Shown in pieces: positions 34,065 to 42,913 of a stretch of DNA of 64,000 bases (positions are counted from its first letter, which is position 1; the number at the start of each line of letters is the position of its first letter). The notes beneath the pieces were generated by a model, which did no database searches, had not been told where the DNA came from, and worked only from the letters and a program-made list of their open reading frames with translations. The translations under genes and the position numbers were made by a program. The DNA lies in NCBI GenBank assembly GCA_020160755.1, contig JAIUPN010000003.1, forward strand, positions 186,001 through 250,000. Reading direction: 5' to 3'. This DNA comes from Pseudomonadota bacterium. Lineage in GTDB: Bacteria > Pseudomonadota > Alphaproteobacteria > Sphingomonadales > Sphingomonadaceae.

Positions 34065-35465
34065 CTATCGGGGTGCAGGAGCCGTCGAACCCGCGCTGCT
34101 GTCGCCGCCCAGCGCGCGGAACAGTGCGATTCGCGTGCTGACGAGCAGCAATTGCGTCCCGATCTCGCTCCGCCGCGCCGCATAGAGGCTGCGCTGCGCG
34201 TCGAGGCTCGACAGGAAGCTGTCGACGCCGCCCTTGTAACGCGCGTCGGTGAGCGTCGCGGTGTCGGCGGCGGCGGCGCTGTTCGCGGCGGCGGCGCGGA
34301 CGCGTTCGGATATCGTGCCCTGTACCGCGAGCGCGTCGGCGACTTCGCGGAATGCGGTCTGGATCGCGCCCTCATAGCCCGCGAGTGCGGCATCGCGCTG
34401 CGCCTCGCTGACCGCAACCCCGGCGCGGCGGCCGCCGGCGTCGAAGATCGTCGCGGTGGCATCGCCGCCCGCCGACCAGCTGAACGACCCGCTGTCGAAC
34501 AGGCTGCCGAGCGCATTGCTCGCAAAGCCGAGCAGCCCGGTCAGCGAGATCGACGGAAAGAGCCGCGCGCGCGCAGCGCCGATGTCGGCGTTGGCGGCGC
34601 GCAGGCCATATTCGGACTCGATCACGTCGGGGCGGCGGAGCAGGATTTCCGAGCTGACTCCGGCGGGCAGCGACACGATCGTCGGCGTCACTTCGGTGAG
34701 GCTTGTGGGAAGCAGCGCGCGGTCGACATCGCCGCCGACGAGCAGGCGGATGAGATTCTCGTCCTGTGCGATCGCGGTCCTTTGCTGCGCGATCGAATCC
34801 TCGGCGGTCGCGAGGATCTGTTCGGCCTGGCGCAGGTCGGTGCGCGGCGCGACGCCGCCGTCGAGCCGCGCCCTGGTCAGCCGCACGCTTTCGCGCGCAT
34901 TGGCGGCGGTGTCCTCGGCGATTTTGAGGAGGTCGCGGCCGGCGCCATAAGTCGCCCAGGCGTCGGCGAGATTCGCGATCAGCGCGAGCCGCACCGTGCG
35001 CGACGCCGCCTCGGTACCGAGCGCGCGGTTGCGGTCGGCCTCGGTCGCGTTGGCGAGCTTTCCGAACAGGTCGAGTTCGAAGGCGGTGATTCCGCCGCGC
35101 AGCGAGAAGTCGCCCGCGCCATTGCTGTTTCCGCCGTCCGAATAGTCCGCGCCGGCGTTGACCCCGAGTTCGGGGAATTGCCCCGACCGCGTGACGCGCA
35201 CCTGCGCGCGCGCCGCAGCAACATTGGCATAGGCGGTGCGAAGGTCGCGGTTGTTCGCCAGCGCCTGTTCGGTCAGCGCCTGGAGGCGCGGGTCGGTGAA
35301 GACGCTTCTGTAGGAGAGGATCGGCAGCGCTGCCTCGCTTTGTAGCAGATAAGCGTCGCCCGCGGGCCAGCTTTGCGGCACCGGCGGCGCGGGCAGTACC
35401 GTCTTGGGCGCGAGCGAGCAGCCGGCGAGCGCCAGCGTGCTGGTGAGAAGCAGGGCGCGGATCAT
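34065..35465 (-). CDS. RND efflux outer membrane factor (NodT/OprM family lipoprotein)
   Basis: This 466-residue TolC-like channel has a lipoprotein signal (MIRALLLTSTLALAGC, lipobox LAGC). The family halves are visible (ALTEQALANNRDLRTAYANVAAARAQVRVTRSGQFPELGVNAG; LRRPDVIESEYGLRAANADIGAARARLFPSISLTGLLGFAS). Its start overlaps the transporter's stop by 4 bases. It forms the outer membrane exit of the tripartite pump. Confidence 0.93.
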   Translation of the reverse strand: MIRALLLTSTLALAGCSLAPKTVLPAPPVPQSWPAGDAYLLQSEAALPILSYRSVFTDPRLQALTEQALANNRDLRTAYANVAAARAQVRVTRSGQFPELGVNAGADYSDGGNSNGAGDFSLRGGITAFELDLFGKLANATEADRNRALGTEAASRTVRLALIANLADAWATYGAGRDLLKIAEDTAANARESVRLTRARLDGGVAPRTDLRQAEQILATAEDSIAQQRTAIAQDENLIRLLVGGDVDRALLPTSLTEVTPTIVSLPAGVSSEILLRRPDVIESEYGLRAANADIGAARARLFPSISLTGLLGFASNALGSLFDSGSFSWSAGGDATATIFDAGGRRAGVAVSEAQRDAALAGYEGAIQTAFREVADALAVQGTISERVRAAAANSAAAADTATLTDARYKGGVDSFLSSLDAQRSLYAARRSEIGTQLLLVSTRIALFRALGGDSSAGSTAPAPR

Positions 35466-38400
35466 GCCGGCACCTCCGCCGGGCCGTCACCCCTGTTCTT
35501 GCCGAACCGCGCGCGCACCGCCGCCAGCCCGTCGCGTACACCGCGGCGGACGAGGACGAAGAAGAGCGGGATGAAGAAGATCGCGAGGAAGGCGGCGGTG
35601 AGCATTCCGCCGATCACCGAGGTGCCGATCGCGACGCGGCTGTTCGCACCGGCGCCGGTCGCGATCGCGAGCGGCAGCACGCCGAAGATGAAGGCAAAGC
35701 TCGTCATCAGGATCGGGCGCAGGCGGATGCGCGCCGCGGCGATCGCGGCCTCGATCACGCGCTTGCCCTTGCGTTCTTCCTGCTCGGCGAATTCGATCAT
35801 CAGGATCGCGTTCTTCGCCGCGAGCCCCATCGTCGTGAGCAGGCCGATCTGGAGATAGACGTCATTCTCCAGCCCGCGCAAATTCACCGCGAACACCGCG
35901 CCGATCAGCCCCAGCGGAATGACGAGCAGCACCGCGAGCGGGATCGACCAGCTTTCGTAGAGCGCGGCGAGGCAGAGGAAGACGACGAGCAATGACAGGC
36001 CATAGAGCAGGGGTGCCTGCCCTGACGAGAGGCGCTCCTGATAGGATGAACCCGACCAGGCGACGCTGGTGCCGGGGAGCTCGTTCGCCATCCGCTCCAT
36101 CTCGTCCATCGCCTCGCCCGAACTGGTGCCGGGGGCCGGCTGGCCGGAGATTTCGAAGGCGGGGACGCCCTGAAAACGCGAACTGCTGCTGGGCGTCGTC
36201 GACCAGCCGGTCTTGGCAAAGGCCGAGAAAGGCGACATCTGGCCGTCCGCCGACCGCACATACCATTGGCCGAGATCTTCGGGACGTGCGCGATAGGGGG
36301 CGTCGCCCTGGACATAGACGCGCTTGACGCGGCCCTTGTCGATGAAGTCGTTGACGTAGCGCCCGCCCCATGCGGCGGAGAGGGTCGAATTCACATCGGC
36401 GTTGTCGATGCCATAGGCGGTCAGCCGCTGCGTATCGACGTCGATCTTGAGCGTCGCGACGTCGGGAAGGTCGGACAGGCGGACCGAGGTCAGCTTGGGA
36501 TTCGCGTTCGCCGCGGCGAGCAGTTTTTCACGCGCTTCGACGAACTCGGCGCGGCTCATCCCGCTGCGGTTCTGGAACTGCATCGTGAAGCCCGACGAAT
36601 CGCCGAGCCCGCGCACCGCGCCGGGGACGAGCGCGAAGATCTGGGCATCGCGGAGGCCGCTCAATGCCTTGCGCGCGCGTTCGGCGATCGCGTCGGCGGT
36701 ATTTTCCTTGCCCGGCCGGTCGTCCCAATGGGTGAGGTTGACGAAGCCCTGCCCGGTATTCTGCCCCGCCGCCGCGCCGCCGCCGCCGCCCGCGATCAGG
36801 AACAGCGCCTGCGTGTTCGCCTTTTCATGGGTCAGCATATATTTTTCGATTTCGTCGCGCACTTCGAGCGTGCGCGCCTGCGTCGCACCCGCGGGCAGGC
36901 GGAACTGGACCTGCACACGGCCCTGATCCTCGTTGGGCAGAAAACCGCTCGGCAGGCGCAGGAACAGAAATACCAGCGCGACGAGCAGGACGGCATAGAT
37001 GCCGAGGAACAGCCATTTGCGGTCGACGACCTTGGTCACGCTGCCGACATAGCGGTCGACCGAGCGGTCGAAGCGCGTGTTGAAGCCGCTTTTCGCGCGC
37101 TCGAGCAAGGCGTGGACGCGGGGGAAGCGCCCGCCGTTGTCAGCCGCGTCGCCATGCGCCCTGGGCTTGAGCAGGGTCGAGGTCAGCGCGGGGCTGAGGA
37201 TCAGCGCGACGAGCACCGACAGCGCCATCGCCGAGACGATGGTGACCGAGAATTGCCGATAGATGACCCCGGTCGAGCCGCCGAAAAAGGCCATCGGCAT
37301 GAACACCGCCGACAGCACGAGTGCGATCGCGATCAGCGCGACCTGCAACTCCTTCATCGACTGGATCGTCGCGTCGCGCGCCGACATGCCCGGATTTTCT
37401 TCCATCAACCGCTCGACATTCTCGACCACGACGATCGCGTCGTCGACGAGCAGCCCGATCGCGAGCGTCAGCCCGAACAGCGTGAGCGTGTTGATGCTGA
37501 ACCCCAGCATATAGAAGATGGCGAAGGTGCCGAGCAGCACCACGGGCACCGCGATCGCGGGGATCAGCACCGCGCGCCAGCTCTGCAGGAAGACGAACAT
37601 CACGAGGATGACGAGCAGGATGGCCTCGAACAGCGATTTCTGCACCTCGCTGACCGACAGCTTGATGAAGGCGGTCGCGTCATTGGCGTAGCTGTAAGTC
37701 AGCCCGTCGGGGAAATCGGCGGCGAGTTCCTCCATCCGCGCCTTCACCCGGTCGGCGGTTTCGAGCGCGTCGGACCCGGGCGACAGCGAGATCGACATGC
37801 CCGCCCCCGGATGGCCGTTGATGCGGCTGACGACGGCATAGCTTTCGGCGCCGATCTCGACGCGCGCGACATCCTTGATCCGCACGGTCGATCCGTCGGG
37901 AAGCGTCTTCAATACGATATTCTGGAATTCTTCGACCGTCTGCATCCGCGACTGCGCAGTAACCGTCGCGTTGAGCATCTGTCCCTGCGGCGAGGGCAGG
38001 CCGCCGACGTCGCCCGCGGCGACCTCGCTGTTCTGCGCGCTGATTGCCGAGATCACGTCGCTCGGCATCAGCGACATCGCGGCGAGCCGCTGCGGATTGA
38101 GCCAGATGCGCATCGCGTGCGGGGCGCCGAAGATATTGACCTCACCGACCCCCTCGACGCGCGACAGCGGGTCCTGGATGTTCGACGCCATATAGTCGGA
38201 CACATCCTGGTTCACGCGCGTGTTCGTCTCGTCATAGACCCCGACGAGCAGCAGCGTGTCCGAGTTGGACTTGGTGACGCGCACGCCCTGTTGCTGGACC
38301 TGCTGCGGCAGGCGCGAGACCGCCGATGCGATCTTGTTCTGGACCTGCACCTGCGCGATGTCGGGGTCGGTGCCCTTTTCGAAGATCGCGGTGATGTTCG

Positions 38401-38662
38401 CCTGTCCGCGCGAGCTCGATTGCGAGCTGAAATAGAGAAGGCCGTCGATCCCGGTCAGCTGCTGTTCGAGCACCTGCGTGACGCTGTTCTCGATCGTTTC
38501 GGCCGACGCGCCCGGATAGGTGGCGCGGATATTGACCTGCGCCGGCGCGATGTCGGGATATTGCTCGATCGGCAGCGAAAAGAGCGCGCCCGCTCCGCCG
38601 AGCATGACGATGATCGCGAGCACCCACGCAAAGATCGGCCGGTTGATGAAAAGGCGCGACAT
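35462..38662 (-). CDS. RND multidrug efflux transporter, HAE1 family (AcrB/MexB-like)
   Basis: This 1066-residue inner membrane transporter begins SRLFINRPIFAWVLAIIVMLGG and carries the proton-relay aspartate pair in LTLAIGLLVDDAIVVVENVERLMEENPG. The GAPHAMRIWLNPQRLAAMSL and QGVRVTKSNSDTLLLVGVYDE segments are typical of the HAE1 group. It trades protons for amphiphilic drugs, solvents or similar compounds; the substrate cannot be read. It is 6 bases after the fusion protein gene. Confidence 0.94.
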   Translation of the reverse strand: MSRLFINRPIFAWVLAIIVMLGGAGALFSLPIEQYPDIAPAQVNIRATYPGASAETIENSVTQVLEQQLTGIDGLLYFSSQSSSRGQANITAIFEKGTDPDIAQVQVQNKIASAVSRLPQQVQQQGVRVTKSNSDTLLLVGVYDETNTRVNQDVSDYMASNIQDPLSRVEGVGEVNIFGAPHAMRIWLNPQRLAAMSLMPSDVISAISAQNSEVAAGDVGGLPSPQGQMLNATVTAQSRMQTVEEFQNIVLKTLPDGSTVRIKDVARVEIGAESYAVVSRINGHPGAGMSISLSPGSDALETADRVKARMEELAADFPDGLTYSYANDATAFIKLSVSEVQKSLFEAILLVILVMFVFLQSWRAVLIPAIAVPVVLLGTFAIFYMLGFSINTLTLFGLTLAIGLLVDDAIVVVENVERLMEENPGMSARDATIQSMKELQVALIAIALVLSAVFMPMAFFGGSTGVIYRQFSVTIVSAMALSVLVALILSPALTSTLLKPRAHGDAADNGGRFPRVHALLERAKSGFNTRFDRSVDRYVGSVTKVVDRKWLFLGIYAVLLVALVFLFLRLPSGFLPNEDQGRVQVQFRLPAGATQARTLEVRDEIEKYMLTHEKANTQALFLIAGGGGGAAAGQNTGQGFVNLTHWDDRPGKENTADAIAERARKALSGLRDAQIFALVPGAVRGLGDSSGFTMQFQNRSGMSRAEFVEAREKLLAAANANPKLTSVRLSDLPDVATLKIDVDTQRLTAYGIDNADVNSTLSAAWGGRYVNDFIDKGRVKRVYVQGDAPYRARPEDLGQWYVRSADGQMSPFSAFAKTGWSTTPSSSSRFQGVPAFEISGQPAPGTSSGEAMDEMERMANELPGTSVAWSGSSYQERLSSGQAPLLYGLSLLVVFLCLAALYESWSIPLAVLLVIPLGLIGAVFAVNLRGLENDVYLQIGLLTTMGLAAKNAILMIEFAEQEERKGKRVIEAAIAAARIRLRPILMTSFAFIFGVLPLAIATGAGANSRVAIGTSVIGGMLTAAFLAIFFIPLFFVLVRRGVRDGLAAVRARFGKNRGDGPAEVPA

Positions 38663-38668
38663 CGCCCG

Positions 38669-39847
38669 CTATTTACCCTTCGCCGCGGCGGCGTCGCCCT
38701 TGGAGGCGCCCACGCGCTGGACGCTGCTCGCCGCCACCGGGCGGATATCGGCGCCCTGCCGCAGATTGCCGATCCCCTGCGTGATCACGCGTTCGCCCGG
38801 CTTCAGCCCGTCGGTGATGACCCAGTTCGCGCCGGCGGTGCGGTCGGCGACGATCTTGCGCCGCGCCGCCTTATTGTCCTTGCCGACGAGATAGACGAAG
38901 GCCGAACCGTCGAAATCGCGCTGCACCGCGGCTTGCGGTAGCAGGATCGCCGACGGGTTCACCACCTGATCGAACAGCGCGGTCACGAACATGCCGGGCA
39001 GCAGGATTCCCTTGGGATTGGGGAAGCGCGCGCGCAGCGTGACGGTGCCGGTCGCCTCGTTGACCGTGATATCGGAAAACTGGACCGTCCCGGCAAAGCC
39101 ATAGCTGCTGCCGTCTTCCATGCGCAGCCGCACCGAAGTGCTGCCCGCGGTCACACCGCCGCTTTCGATTGCCTGACGGAGCGCGGTGAGCTCGGCGCTC
39201 GACTGCTGCATGTCGACATACATCGGGTCGGTCTGCTGGATCACCGCGAGCGGGGTCGCCTGACTCGCGCTGACGAGCGCGCCGGGGGTCGCGAGGCTGC
39301 GGCCGATGCGGCCGCTGATCGGCGCGGTGATCGTTGCATAACGCAGGTTGATCCGCGCGGTTTCGAGCGCGGCGCTGTTCTGCGCGACCGCGGCGCGCGC
39401 CATCCGCGCCTGCGCCAGCGCGTCGGTATAATCCTGTTCGGCGACCGCCTGCATCTTGGCGAGCGGTTCGAGCCGCCGCGCGCGTTCGTCGGCGGCCTGC
39501 GCGCTGGCGCGCGCGCTGGCGAGGTTCGCCGCGGCCTGGTCGACCCCCGCCTGATAGAGGCTCGCGTCGATCTGGTAGAGCGGCTGGCCGGCGCGGACGA
39601 AGCCGCCCTCGGCGAACAGGCGGCGGCGGATCAGGCCGTTCACCTGCGGCCGCACCTCGCTCGTTTCAAACGCGACGGTGCGCCCGCCGAGCGATGTCGT
39701 GACGGGCACCGGCTGCACCGCGACGGTGACATAGCCGACCTCGGGGGCGCCGCGGCCGCCCTTCTCCGCTTCGGCCGAGCAGGCGGCGAGCGACAGGGCC
39801 ATGGCACACAGGGCTCCGGCACGAAGCAGCGGCCTCTTGTCCAGCAT
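38669..39847 (-). CDS. RND efflux periplasmic adaptor (membrane fusion protein)
   Basis: This 392-residue AcrA-like lipoprotein has signal ...LCAMALSLAAC. The lipoyl/hairpin halves are ...QVNGLIRRRLFAEGGFVRAGQPLYQIDASLYQ and RYATITAPISGRIGRSLATPGALVSASQATPLAVIQQTDPMYVD. I took the ATG at 39847; an in-frame TTG at 39856 is also possible. It is the first gene of the pump operon. No TetR- or MarR-type repressor lies beside it, although such neighbours are common. Confidence 0.92.
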   Translation of the reverse strand: MLDKRPLLRAGALCAMALSLAACSAEAEKGGRGAPEVGYVTVAVQPVPVTTSLGGRTVAFETSEVRPQVNGLIRRRLFAEGGFVRAGQPLYQIDASLYQAGVDQAAANLASARASAQAADERARRLEPLAKMQAVAEQDYTDALAQARMARAAVAQNSAALETARINLRYATITAPISGRIGRSLATPGALVSASQATPLAVIQQTDPMYVDMQQSSAELTALRQAIESGGVTAGSTSVRLRMEDGSSYGFAGTVQFSDITVNEATGTVTLRARFPNPKGILLPGMFVTALFDQVVNPSAILLPQAAVQRDFDGSAFVYLVGKDNKAARRKIVADRTAGANWVITDGLKPGERVITQGIGNLRQGADIRPVAASSVQRVGASKGDAAAAKGK

Positions 39848-39995
39848 AGGGGTCAATCTCGTTTCAAGTCGCAGTCGGGAAGGGAGGTTTTGCGCCTATT
39901 CAACCCATTGGCCTGCCGCTGGCAAGCCCAATGGGTGCGATACGACAAATTGCGACAATTTTTCCGGCGCACCTGCCAGTCGCCGGTCAGAATAT

Positions 39996-40028
39996 AGTTG
40001 TCATACAACGACATCAGTTGTCATACAA
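39996..40028 (+). promoter_or_regulatory. Tandem GntR/FadR-type operator pair upstream of the first receptor
   Basis: AGTTGTCATACAA occurs at 39996-40008 and again at 40016-40028, exactly 20 bases apart, i.e. on the same face of the helix. Each contains TTGT-CAT-ACAA, which fits the TnGTnnnACnA pattern of FadR-subfamily GntR regulators. The pair ends 8 bases before the -35 box. No GntR gene lies in the window, so the regulator is encoded elsewhere. Confidence 0.6.
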
Positions 40029-40035
40029 TTATTGC

Positions 40036-40065
40036 TTGACACGGGCTCGGCAAATCCCGCATCAT
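40036..40065 (+). promoter_or_regulatory. Sigma70-type promoter of the first TonB receptor
   Basis: TTGACA (40036-40041) is followed after 18 bases by CATCAT (40060-40065). The predicted start near 40072 falls inside the LacI-type operator, so a bound repressor would block initiation. Confidence 0.55.
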
Positions 40066-40068
40066 TCG

Positions 40069-40083
40069 TGACACCGGTTACCA
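40069..40083 (+). promoter_or_regulatory. LacI-type operator 1 (first TonB receptor)
   Basis: TGACACCGGTTACCA, identical over 15 bases to the site upstream of kduI. The centre ACCGGT with a central CG is the usual form for LacI-family operators. It overlaps the predicted transcription start of the receptor. Confidence 0.75.
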
Positions 40084-40216
40084 GTTCCGGGCAACGATTA
40101 TAGAAAATGAGGAGAGCCGTCGGACGGGTCGAAAAGCCCGGTTCATCGGGCGGTATCTCCGAGGGAAATCAGGGGTGAGCGGGCAGCAGGTCCGCCGCCG
40201 GCGTGGGAGGATGACG

Positions 40217-42841
40217 ATGGCGATTCAGGCGGCGATTCAGGCAAGGCGGGGCTTCCGTACATGGGCGAAGCTGGCGGGCGGCGCCTCGCTCGCGGCACTG
40301 GCGATAGCGCCGGCACATGCGCAGGATACGCCGGCGCCGGCCGGCGACGATGCGATTGTCGTCACCGGCATCCGCGCCTCGCTCGAACAGGCGGCCGACA
40401 TCAAGCGCGAAGCCGAACAGGTGATGGACGTCATCACTGCCGAAGATGTCGGCAAGCTCCCCGACGCCAATGTCGCCGAAGCGTTGCAGCGCGTCACCGG
40501 GGTCCAGATCACCCGCGTTTTCGGCGAAGGCCAGTCGGTTTCGGTGCGCGGCCTCCAGCAGGTGCGCGTCGAGGTTGACGGTCGCACCCTGCTCGGCTGG
40601 TCGGCGCGCCTGTCGCCGCCCGAGAATGACCAGCTCGGCCGCTCGTCGGGGCTCGATTCGGTTCCCTCCAGCCTGTTCGGGCGCCTCGAAGTGCGCAAGT
40701 CACCGCTCGCCAGCAATGCCGAAGGCGGGCTTGGCGGCACGGTCAACCTCGTCACGCCGAAGCCGCTGTCGTTCAAGGAACCGACGATCTCGGTGCGCGC
40801 GCAGGGCGTCTATTCCGAAAATTCCGACAAGTTCGAACCTGCGATCACGGGTTTCGCGACGACGAAATTCGCCGACGGCCGCATCGGCGTCATGCTCGCG
40901 GGCGAATATCAGAAGCGCACCTCGACGACGCAAACCTTCGAGCGCAACAATTTCCTCAATCGCACCTACACCGGCACCGGCGGCGGCGTGCTCCCGACCC
41001 CGGTGCTGCTGCAATATGAGCAATTCACCGTCGACCGCTCGCGCCTCGGCCTCAACGGCGCGATCCAGTTCGAAGTGACCCCCGAATTCACCATCACCGC
41101 CGACGCGCTCTATTCGAAACTCAAGACCGGGCGCCGTCAGGATTTCTTCGCCTTCCGTCTGCCGACGGGCAGCAACCCGGTGACCAATCGCGTCGTCGAG
41201 GACGGCATGGTCGTTGCGGGCAATGCCAACGGCACGGTCACCACTGCGGGGCAGATCCGCAACGAGCCGACCGAAAGCTTCCTCTACGGGCTCAACGGCA
41301 AATATGAGGGCGACAACGGGCTGACGATCGAGGCCGACGCCTATTACAGCAAGGGCACGATCGACCAGACGATCCAGATCATCACCCTGCAAGGCACCGC
41401 GCTGGTCCCCGGCGCCTTCGATTTCCGCGACACGACCATCCCGTCGCTGACACTGACCGGGCCGTTCAACCCGACCAGCTATGCGTCGTATAACCCAGCG
41501 AACAACGGCGTGCGCAGCAATCGCCTGATCGGCCTGCTCGACGAATATACGGGCAAGCTCGACGTCAGCTACGAGACGGGGGGCGGCGTCACGATCGCGG
41601 CGGGGGTGCGCTACACCGACCTCCATGCGCGCTCGAACGCGTTCCGCAGCCAGGTCACGCCGACGCGCGCCGAGCTCGAACCTTATCTCAAGCTTGTCGA
41701 TACCGGTGATTTCCTCACCGATATTCCGGGGACCTTTCCGCGCAGCTTTTTGAGCACCGCGCCCACCTTCGACTATGTCTTCACACGCGCGCAGGCCGCC
41801 GAGCCCAACCCCGACCCGAATGGCAAGTCGACCCTGCTGCCCAATCTCCAGCGCGACTATGATTTCAGCGAAAAGACGCTCGCCGGTTACCTGATGGTAT
41901 CGGGCGAGGGCGAGATTGCGGGCATCCCGTACAAAGCGAATGCCGGGGTGCGCATCGCGTCGACGCGGCTGTCGGTCGACTCCTACGTCAACGTCGGCAC
42001 GGTCAGCCGGCTGGTCAACGACAAGAACCGCTATACCAACGTCCTGCCCAGCGCGAATATCGCCTTCAACGTCACCGACGACTTCCTGATCCGCGTATCG
42101 GGGTCGCAGACGATGCAGCGCGCGTCGATCGCCGACCTTGCGCCCTCGACCTTCTTCAACGCGACCAACCTGTCGGTCACCGGCGGCAATGTGAACCTCG
42201 AACCGCCGATTTCGACGCAGGCCGATGTCAGCTTCGAATATTATACGGGCAAGAGCTCGCTGATCTCGGGCGCGGTGTTCTACAAGGACGTCAAGAATTT
42301 TATCGCGAGCTTCGTGACCACCGGGGTCGATACCAACCTCGATCCGCAGGGCCGCGAGCTGACCTTCTCGCGTCCCGAAAATCTCGCCAGCGCGAAGATC
42401 AAGGGATTCGAGGTCGGCATTCAGCAGTTCTTCGATTTCCTGCCGTCGCCGCTCGACGGCTTCGGGGTGATCGCCAACTACACCTATTCGGACTCGGAGG
42501 ATAACAACGGCTTCCCGCTCGTCGCGGTGTCGAAGAACAGCTACAATCTCGTCGGGCTGTACGAGAAGGGGCCATTCTCGGCGCGCATCGCGTATAATTA
42601 TCGCGACGAGGCGGTGTTCGAATTTTCCGAAGGCCGCCCGAGCTTCGTGGGTTCGCGCTCGCAGCTCGACGCGCAGGTCGGGGTCGACATCACGAAGAAT
42701 ATCGCGCTGTCGCTCCAGGCACAGAATCTGATGCCGAAAAAATCGGCGACGACCGAGTATAGCAATTTCAATACGACCGCACTCAACAGCTATGCGCTGT
42801 CCGAGCGGCGTTTTTCGGTCGGCGTGCGCGCGAAGTTCTAG
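40217..42841 (+). CDS. TonB-dependent receptor, probably for oligogalacturonides
   Basis: This 874-residue outer membrane receptor has a signal peptide (LAGGASLAALAIAPAHA), a TonB box (DAIVVTGIRAS) and a plug domain (VMDVITAEDVGKLPDANVAEALQRVTGVQITRVFGEGQSVSVRGLQQVRVEVDGRTLLG). A 22-strand barrel follows, ending in the aromatic-terminated RRFSVGVRAKF. I chose the ATG at 40217 because GGGAGG lies 6 bases before it; the ATG at 40211 touches the binding site. The second receptor (52997) shares the same leader. Its substrate is inferred from the locus. Confidence 0.88.
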   Translation: MAIQAAIQARRGFRTWAKLAGGASLAALAIAPAHAQDTPAPAGDDAIVVTGIRASLEQAADIKREAEQVMDVITAEDVGKLPDANVAEALQRVTGVQITRVFGEGQSVSVRGLQQVRVEVDGRTLLGWSARLSPPENDQLGRSSGLDSVPSSLFGRLEVRKSPLASNAEGGLGGTVNLVTPKPLSFKEPTISVRAQGVYSENSDKFEPAITGFATTKFADGRIGVMLAGEYQKRTSTTQTFERNNFLNRTYTGTGGGVLPTPVLLQYEQFTVDRSRLGLNGAIQFEVTPEFTITADALYSKLKTGRRQDFFAFRLPTGSNPVTNRVVEDGMVVAGNANGTVTTAGQIRNEPTESFLYGLNGKYEGDNGLTIEADAYYSKGTIDQTIQIITLQGTALVPGAFDFRDTTIPSLTLTGPFNPTSYASYNPANNGVRSNRLIGLLDEYTGKLDVSYETGGGVTIAAGVRYTDLHARSNAFRSQVTPTRAELEPYLKLVDTGDFLTDIPGTFPRSFLSTAPTFDYVFTRAQAAEPNPDPNGKSTLLPNLQRDYDFSEKTLAGYLMVSGEGEIAGIPYKANAGVRIASTRLSVDSYVNVGTVSRLVNDKNRYTNVLPSANIAFNVTDDFLIRVSGSQTMQRASIADLAPSTFFNATNLSVTGGNVNLEPPISTQADVSFEYYTGKSSLISGAVFYKDVKNFIASFVTTGVDTNLDPQGRELTFSRPENLASAKIKGFEVGIQQFFDFLPSPLDGFGVIANYTYSDSEDNNGFPLVAVSKNSYNLVGLYEKGPFSARIAYNYRDEAVFEFSEGRPSFVGSRSQLDAQVGVDITKNIALSLQAQNLMPKKSATTEYSNFNTTALNSYALSERRFSVGVRAKF

Positions 42842-42913
42842 CAGGGGTCCCCGGACCGGCGGTGCGGGGTCGTGCGCCGCCGGTCTACCGGATCGCAAGG
42901 AGTGTTACGGGTC

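Larger units (their letters stand above)
39848..40216. other. Intergenic region between the efflux operon and the first TonB receptor
   Basis: This 369-base gap holds no gene. Its right part carries, in order, two GntR-type direct repeats (39996-40028), a -35/-10 pair (40036-40065) and the LacI-type operator (40069-40083), all facing the receptor. The left part must hold the efflux promoter (minus), for which I see no clear boxes. A leader of about 130 bases precedes the receptor start. Confidence 0.7.

Noticed and set aside
36266..38941. Very long open frame on the plus strand opposite the RND transporter, and similar ones opposite 7865-10321, 40700-42898 and 52880-55534
   Set aside because: They are antisense to well-recognised genes, are rich in Arg, Asp, His and Gly in low-complexity runs, and have no known motifs. 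High-GC coding DNA produces such frames by chance.
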